Of a DNA stretch of 64,000 bases, positions 59,782-64,000 are shown one piece after another. The notes below the pieces were generated by a model. The model searched no databases, was not told the DNA's origin, and was given only the letters and a program-made list of their open reading frames with translations. The DNA is taken from assembly GCA_002477945.1 (NCBI GenBank), contig DLLF01000005.1, positions 1 to 64,000 of the forward strand, given 5' to 3'. A program made the position numbers and the translations under genes. The first letter of the stretch is position 1, and the number at the start of each line of letters is the position of its first letter. The DNA comes from Bacteroidales bacterium UBA7569. Lineage in GTDB: Bacteria > Bacteroidota > Bacteroidia > Bacteroidales > Paludibacteraceae.

Positions 59782-60252
59782 CTATTGCGGGAAACGGGTG
59801 ATAGTCTTGTGATTGGCAGTTTGATTAGGGGGTTGGGTGTTTTGTGCATCGTTTTGGAGTTGGCGGAGGATGGCGGCACGTGTGTATGCCCAGAGTTGGG
59901 TGTACACTTTTCGTCGTCCCGTGGACGGGTCTTGGGGGCTTTCGGGGTCGGCATAGTGGAGTTGGTTGTTGAAACGTTGCTCCCAGACGGCCCGCGTTTC
60001 TGGGTTGTTGAGTTGCTCGGAGGTGAGGCGGCAGGCTTCCCGAAAGCGGTTAATCTTTTCGAGTTCGGCACCGCGCGGCGGGTTCTTCTTCCAGTCGCGG
60101 GGTTTGGTAACAACGTACGCCTCTTGTGGTCCGCAGGAAATGGCACGCTTGCCGGTGACTTGCGGGGTCTTGCGACGGAAGATGATGTTGGAGTTTTTGC
60201 TGAGTTTGCCGTGCAAAGACTCAAGGGTGGGTTCTAAAATTGCTTCTGACAT
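59782..60252 (-). CDS. Conserved Bacteroidales protein of unknown function
   Basis: A 156-residue soluble basic protein. The stretch ESLHGKLSKNSNIIFRRK, then PQEAYVVTKPRDWKKNPPRGAEL and RFREACRLTSEQL, resembles a small family seen in other Bacteroidales genomes, but I know no function for it. No signal peptide or membrane segment. It has its own -7 box (60282-60289) and is divergent in theme from the glycan genes around it. Confidence 0.75.
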   Translation of the reverse strand: MSEAILEPTLESLHGKLSKNSNIIFRRKTPQVTGKRAISCGPQEAYVVTKPRDWKKNPPRGAELEKINRFREACRLTSEQLNNPETRAVWEQRFNNQLHYADPESPQDPSTGRRKVYTQLWAYTRAAILRQLQNDAQNTQPPNQTANHKTITRFPQ

Positions 60253-60281
60253 AGGACGAAATAAGGTAATCAGTGAGGTGG

Positions 60282-60289
60282 CAAAGTTA
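60282..60289 (-). promoter_or_regulatory. -7 promoter box TAACTTTG
   Basis: Minus-strand TAACTTTG, 29 bases before the ATG at 60252. A TTTG -33 element is not present (AGTG at a 20-base spacing), so activator help may be needed. See the phased repeats at 60354-60386. Confidence 0.5.
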
Positions 60290-60353
60290 CTATATTTTTA
60301 TGATATTCGCACTATATTCTTTCGGTTTTGCTTCGGAGTTGTATAGGGAATAT

Positions 60354-60386
60354 CATAAGAATCACATAAGAATCACATAAGAATGT
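60354..60386. repeat. Three 11-bp direct repeats (CATAAGAATCA)
   Basis: CATAAGAATCA, CATAAGAATCA and CATAAGAATGT follow without gaps. The array lies about 45 bases upstream of the -33 position of the promoter at 60282 and after the stop of the GT2 gene. Confidence 0.7.
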
Positions 60387-60444
60387 CATATAGAGAGTAG
60401 GGAGAGTGTGGCGGGATATATGCTGGATATATATGGGAGATAAG

Positions 60445-61443
60445 TTAATGGAAGATATTGCGGAGTTGTTGTGCGAGGTGGTATAATCGGGTGAAGAAAA
60501 TGTACCCGCCCTTGACGGGGACGGTGGCAATGTAGCGGCTCATGAGTTTATCCCGCAGGGAGAGGTTCTTACATTTGGAGAGACGATGCAGCAGGTCTTG
60601 GAAAGACGGTGCGTTGAATATGGCGGTCAAGGTGTCAATCGTTTGTTGGTCTGTCATATTCAGGCGAAGGTATTTGTTGTATGTAAATGCGCATACCATG
60701 CGGAAAGCGGTTGCAAGGAAAGCGGGTGAGCCAGCCCAATCGTGTTGGATATAATTGAAGTGGTCCAATAGGTTGAGTACGGTCATATCCGCTTTGTAGT
60801 TAGGTGCATGGGTTGCGCTGGAACTTCGCATGATATAGTTGTAGAACGTTGTATGAATGACTTGTATGGTATGAGCGTATTCCAAAAAGGAGACGGTAAA
60901 GTCGTACACTTCGCCGCACTTGATTGCCGAGTTGAAACGAATTGCATGGGCTTTGATGATGTCGGTTTTGTAAACCAACATAGGGGCAGTGGGGAAAATC
61001 CGGCAGGATTGGTAGAGTTGCGAGACGGTGTATTCCCCTTGCGGTATGGCAAGCGTTAGTATTGTAGTTTTGTTGGGATGTATTGTGGAAACGGGAGCGA
61101 GCAAAGCATCTGCGCCTTGCAGGTTTTGACGGATAATGGTGACGGCGGTAGGGATTAAAGTATCGTCCCCATCCAAACAAAGGAGGTATTGCCCCTTAGC
61201 AACGGCGATAGCGGCATTTCGTGCGGCAGAGACACCTTGGTTGACCTGTGATATATATATGGCTCTCGGGTCTTGGTCGGCAAAGTGCTGAATAAGTAGC
61301 GGTGTATTGTCGGTGGAGCCATCGTTGATGAAGATGAATTCGCAGTCTTCGGCATGTTGGAGATTGGTAAGGCTGTGCAGTGTGGCAGGCAGATATTGCT
61401 CTACGTTGTAGCAGGGTATGATGATAGAAAGGAAGGTTGGCAT
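60445..61443 (-). CDS. Family 2 glycosyltransferase
   Basis: A 332-residue GT-A fold transferase. FLSIIIPCYNVEQYLPATL is at the N-terminus, FIFINDGSTDNTPLLIQ binds the nucleotide, and the metal-binding DxD lies in LCLDGDDTLI (about 90-100). No membrane segments apart from a possible amphipathic C-terminal helix. It should add one sugar to the lipid-linked repeat unit. The donor and acceptor are unknown. It is 36 bases downstream of the GT4 gene. Confidence 0.93.
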   Translation of the reverse strand: MPTFLSIIIPCYNVEQYLPATLHSLTNLQHAEDCEFIFINDGSTDNTPLLIQHFADQDPRAIYISQVNQGVSAARNAAIAVAKGQYLLCLDGDDTLIPTAVTIIRQNLQGADALLAPVSTIHPNKTTILTLAIPQGEYTVSQLYQSCRIFPTAPMLVYKTDIIKAHAIRFNSAIKCGEVYDFTVSFLEYAHTIQVIHTTFYNYIMRSSSATHAPNYKADMTVLNLLDHFNYIQHDWAGSPAFLATAFRMVCAFTYNKYLRLNMTDQQTIDTLTAIFNAPSFQDLLHRLSKCKNLSLRDKLMSRYIATVPVKGGYIFFTRLYHLAQQLRNIFH

Positions 61444-61479
61444 AAGTCTAATGTATTGAGATTTATGGTATAAAAAAGT

Positions 61480-62688
61480 TTACCGATGTGCAGACAGTAT
61501 GTTTTGGAAGAAACTTTTCAACCTTGCCCCTTGTATGATGTTGTTTTTATATTTTAGGACAAACTCTTGTGCGGCAGTGCCTTTTGCTTGCAGTTCTGCG
61601 TCCGAAAGCGAGAGCACTTCGGTCAGTTTGTGAGCAAAGCCGTCCACAGTTTCCGACTCGAACGTGTAGCAGTATTGAAAATACTCGTCAGGGATACCGG
61701 CAAGGCGTGTGGTCAGCAGGGGTGTTCCGGAGACCATATATTCGGTGGTTTTGGAAGGAAAAGAGTATTTGACGAAGTCCTGATTGGAGAACCGAGGATT
61801 GACTAAAAGTGTTGCCCGTTGTTCTGCGGCAACAACTTCGTTGTTGGAAACGATTCCACAGTACTTTATTCGTGTGTCTTTTTCTGTGTAAGTTATTACC
61901 TGTTCAATAAATTTTCCTTTGCCGTAGAGATGCAATTCTATATCAGGTATGTTGGTTCGCATAAAAGCCTGTATCAGATTATCGAAGCCATATTGTTTTT
62001 CTATGGCTCCCGCATACATAATGATACGTGGTTGTATTTTTTTATTCTCATTATTTGCAGTTATATTATTTGCATCAACAGTTCCTTCCATCACTATAAA
62101 TGGTTTATGCCGTGTGTTATACTCTTCATCCATATATTTTGTTAGGAATACATATCCATCGTATTTAGAGATGCTTCGTTTTTGCACGGGTCCCCGTAAG
62201 TTGATAATAGATTTGCTCAAGAAGTTATTTTTGTTTTGCGGTGCAGTAACGGAACATCCCAACATATCCGTAACCAATGCACATACGGGTATATTGAGTA
62301 TTCTGGCTGCAGTTCGGCATCCTGCAGTTGTTGCGACAGAGAGGACATCGCAGAGTACAATTTTTTCATCATGTTGTGCTACGCCCCATTTGAGTGTTCG
62401 CAGGAATGCTGCCAGAAATAACAAGATATGTCTTAAAATAGGGATATTTGTCTGTGCAGGGTATTGAAAATGTATTCCATTTTCGTCTTCGTCTTTTTTT
62501 CTCCAAAAGCGCGACGGGAATGTCCTTACATTAGCAATAACATTAACAGAAACGCCATTCGCTACCAAACCTTTCAAAAACAGGTTGGAGAATTTAATGA
62601 TTTGATATCCGGGGTCTGTTTTTGTTTCTTTAAGTAGTTTATTTGCAGTTGCTATAGAGCAACATGGAGAAGTGTACAACAGGTCCAT
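61480..62688 (-). CDS. Family 4 glycosyltransferase
   Basis: A 402-residue GT-B fold retaining transferase. The C-terminal half has IIMYAGAIEKQYGFDNLIQA, IELHLYGKGKF and the donor-binding PSKTTEYMVSGTPLLTTRLAGIPDEY with the family E-x7-E-like acidic pair. The N-terminal half (LLYTSPCCSIATANKLLKET, then NLFLKGLVANGVSV) binds the acceptor. It lies 3 bases after the Wzy-like gene. Composition is more A+T-rich than the upstream glycan genes. Confidence 0.92.
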   Translation of the reverse strand: MDLLYTSPCCSIATANKLLKETKTDPGYQIIKFSNLFLKGLVANGVSVNVIANVRTFPSRFWRKKDEDENGIHFQYPAQTNIPILRHILLFLAAFLRTLKWGVAQHDEKIVLCDVLSVATTAGCRTAARILNIPVCALVTDMLGCSVTAPQNKNNFLSKSIINLRGPVQKRSISKYDGYVFLTKYMDEEYNTRHKPFIVMEGTVDANNITANNENKKIQPRIIMYAGAIEKQYGFDNLIQAFMRTNIPDIELHLYGKGKFIEQVITYTEKDTRIKYCGIVSNNEVVAAEQRATLLVNPRFSNQDFVKYSFPSKTTEYMVSGTPLLTTRLAGIPDEYFQYCYTFESETVDGFAHKLTEVLSLSDAELQAKGTAAQEFVLKYKNNIIQGARLKSFFQNILSAHR

Positions 62689-62691
62689 AAA

Positions 62692-63786
62692 TTAAAAAAT
62701 GGTTTGGAAGGTTTGGAATGCGTCATAGAATACGCTATCCGTCATAAAAAAGGTTGTTTTCAACGCATGGGCGTATAGAATGATAATACTGAGAATAAGC
62801 ATTATTTTGATTGGTTTGGAGCGCAATACAGAACTACATAACAAAGGAAAGACACATAAGGACGGTAACTCGAAATACATAATGATACGGCTAAATATAG
62901 GGAATAAAGTACCGAAAGGAAGCAGTATGACAGAAAATGCCCATATATAGACAAAATCATTGTACTCATCAAAGGTGTTGTTCCATAACCCGATCATGGC
63001 TATGCCAAAGGGCAAGAGTTTTACCAGATATCCCAGTCCGAACGCTGCCGCCTCACCAAAATCAGAATAAGTGTCCATATAGTTTGCAAAAATTGCTATG
63101 GCATTGAATTTATCGGTTATGCTTTGCAACAGGGAGGAACTTGCCAAGAACAATACCAATAAACAAGAGCATATAATCGCCATTGCACGACTTGCACGTG
63201 CAGGAATAAATTGTATGAAGACAAGCGGAATACAGATGAGGACAGAGTAGTGTATGGGTGCTGCTAAGAGAATAAGAATTGCGGGAATAAGTATTTTCTT
63301 TTGGTGAATGTAGTGCAGTGCAATGAGAAAGACCGCCATGACGAAAGACTGCCTCATCATGGAGAACGTAAGAATAAAGAAGTGGTTGTTGAGGACATAG
63401 ATAGTCATTGCAAACCAATACCACTGAACGGGGACATATTGTTTGATGAAAAAGTAGTAAGCCCATCCTTCAAAGATAGACAAAGCAGCCACCAAGACGA
63501 AGAATCCACTTTCCCCGAAAAGTTGTCCGAATAAGAAATTGAGGATAGTCCATCCGGGGGCATGTCCCATTTCTTTGAATTCAGCAAGACTATGGGGTAG
63601 GTTAGTGTACAAATCTTCTTCAAACCACTCCAGATAGGTAGCATAGTCGTTGCCAAAGTTATAATGGATGGCGAGCAGGGTAGTGGTGATAGCAAAACCA
63701 GCCAACAGACCACGCTTCCATACTCCGACGGAGTTGAGTATGGCACATAGGACGGCTAAGAGACCAAATATGAGGACGGTATCCAT
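62692..63786 (-). CDS. EpsG/Wzy-like polysaccharide polymerase
   Basis: A 364-residue integral-membrane protein with about ten helices. The EpsG-family pattern is visible: NFGNDYATYLEWFEE in the first periplasmic loop, GHAPGWTILNFLFG, and SMMRQSFVMAVFLIALHYIHQKK in the middle (Arg in a helix turn is conserved in EpsG). It should polymerise lipid-linked repeat units in the periplasm. It abuts the stop codon of the glycosyltransferase upstream. Confidence 0.9.
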   Translation of the reverse strand: MDTVLIFGLLAVLCAILNSVGVWKRGLLAGFAITTTLLAIHYNFGNDYATYLEWFEEDLYTNLPHSLAEFKEMGHAPGWTILNFLFGQLFGESGFFVLVAALSIFEGWAYYFFIKQYVPVQWYWFAMTIYVLNNHFFILTFSMMRQSFVMAVFLIALHYIHQKKILIPAILILLAAPIHYSVLICIPLVFIQFIPARASRAMAIICSCLLVLFLASSSLLQSITDKFNAIAIFANYMDTYSDFGEAAAFGLGYLVKLLPFGIAMIGLWNNTFDEYNDFVYIWAFSVILLPFGTLFPIFSRIIMYFELPSLCVFPLLCSSVLRSKPIKIMLILSIIILYAHALKTTFFMTDSVFYDAFQTFQTIF

Positions 63787-64000
63787 TTACGACAAAATTT
63801 GGTGGTAGATATTTATCAGTTGCTGTTGATTCCGATGAGGGTTATGCCTATCGTTGGCAATGTCTTGCATATTCTTTTGGTCGGATTCGCGTGCAAATAT
63901 CCGGCAAACTTTATAAGCAAGCATTTCCACCTCCTCGAAACGGTAGAGGTTTTCTTCGTTGCCCTGCATCATATCCATAGTGCCTCCGACATAACTTGCG
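63787..64000 (-). CDS. Family 4 glycosyltransferase, C-terminal part (cut by window edge)
   Basis: The frame is open to the edge of the window; about 71 codons are visible. SYVGGTMDMMQGNEENLYRFEEVEMLAYKV is the end of a GT4 donor-binding domain: the conserved 'Y.GG..dmi..g..G.Ly......la' region. It is followed by a helical tail ending YHQILS. Start and the N-terminal domain lie outside the window. Confidence 0.8.
   Translation of the reverse strand, partial: ASYVGGTMDMMQGNEENLYRFEEVEMLAYKVCRIFARESDQKNMQDIANDRHNPHRNQQQLINIYHQILS

Overview
The window comes from a member of the Bacteroidota, most likely order Bacteroidales. Three things point there. Promoters are of the Bacteroidetes type (TTTG or ATTG, about 20 bases, then TAnnTTTG) and are readable upstream of several genes. 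Many secreted proteins end in type IX secretion (T9SS) sorting-like domains. The gene content is typical of anaerobes in this group: pyruvate:ferredoxin oxidoreductase, an FprA flavodiiron protein, a dut-TPR-DUF4292-EnvC run, a hexuronate/KDG cluster and a Wzy-type glycan locus. No phage, insertion sequence or CRISPR array was seen.

Layout. 1-21801 (+): a surface-protein locus of nine genes. Two small proteins with an N-terminal and a C-terminal membrane segment, a DUF4105 membrane protein, five large exported proteins with T9SS-like C-terminal domains, and an outer-membrane barrel are packed almost end to end. An 11-G tract lies just upstream of the first promoter, and three 10-bp phased repeats lie just upstream of a second -7 box. 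22252-28599: an AAA ATPase with an altered Walker B, NifJ, and FprA (minus strand). 28600-30122: gene-free and repeat-rich, with a 116-nt hairpin. 30123-31995 (+): a membrane-bound AraC-type regulator and a small barrel protein whose promoter overlaps a perfect 10-bp inverted repeat. 32215-39710 (-): housekeeping and envelope genes (rimM, a Rieske-like lipoprotein, an FKBP, EnvC, DUF4292, TPR, dut, a lipid kinase, a TPR protein). 39899-40947 (+): HIT and HAD proteins. 41029-45887 (-): hexuronate catabolism (uxaC, kdgK, KDPG aldolase, ExuT-like transporter), with GC-rich inverted repeats in the gaps. 46094-49539 (+): a Bax inhibitor-1 protein, tRNA-Ser(GCU), a 121-bp tandem repeat and a CobW/G3E GTPase.

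49648-64000 (-): a cell-surface glycan locus. It has Wzy-like EpsG, three glycosyltransferases, a PglD-like acetyltransferase, an SDR, an acyl/aminoacyl ligase and its carrier protein, a PglC-like initiating sugar transferase and a DegT aminotransferase. Its middle (51562-56523) is strikingly A+T-rich. It holds two LicC-LicA fusion genes, a LicB-like permease and a dedicated outer-membrane barrel, inserted beside a 44-codon stump of a WbuB-like glycosyltransferase. I read this as a horizontally acquired module for uptake and CDP-activation of choline or a similar amino alcohol. It appears to have replaced a glycosyltransferase gene and so probably changed the decoration of the glycan. This is the most interesting system in the window.
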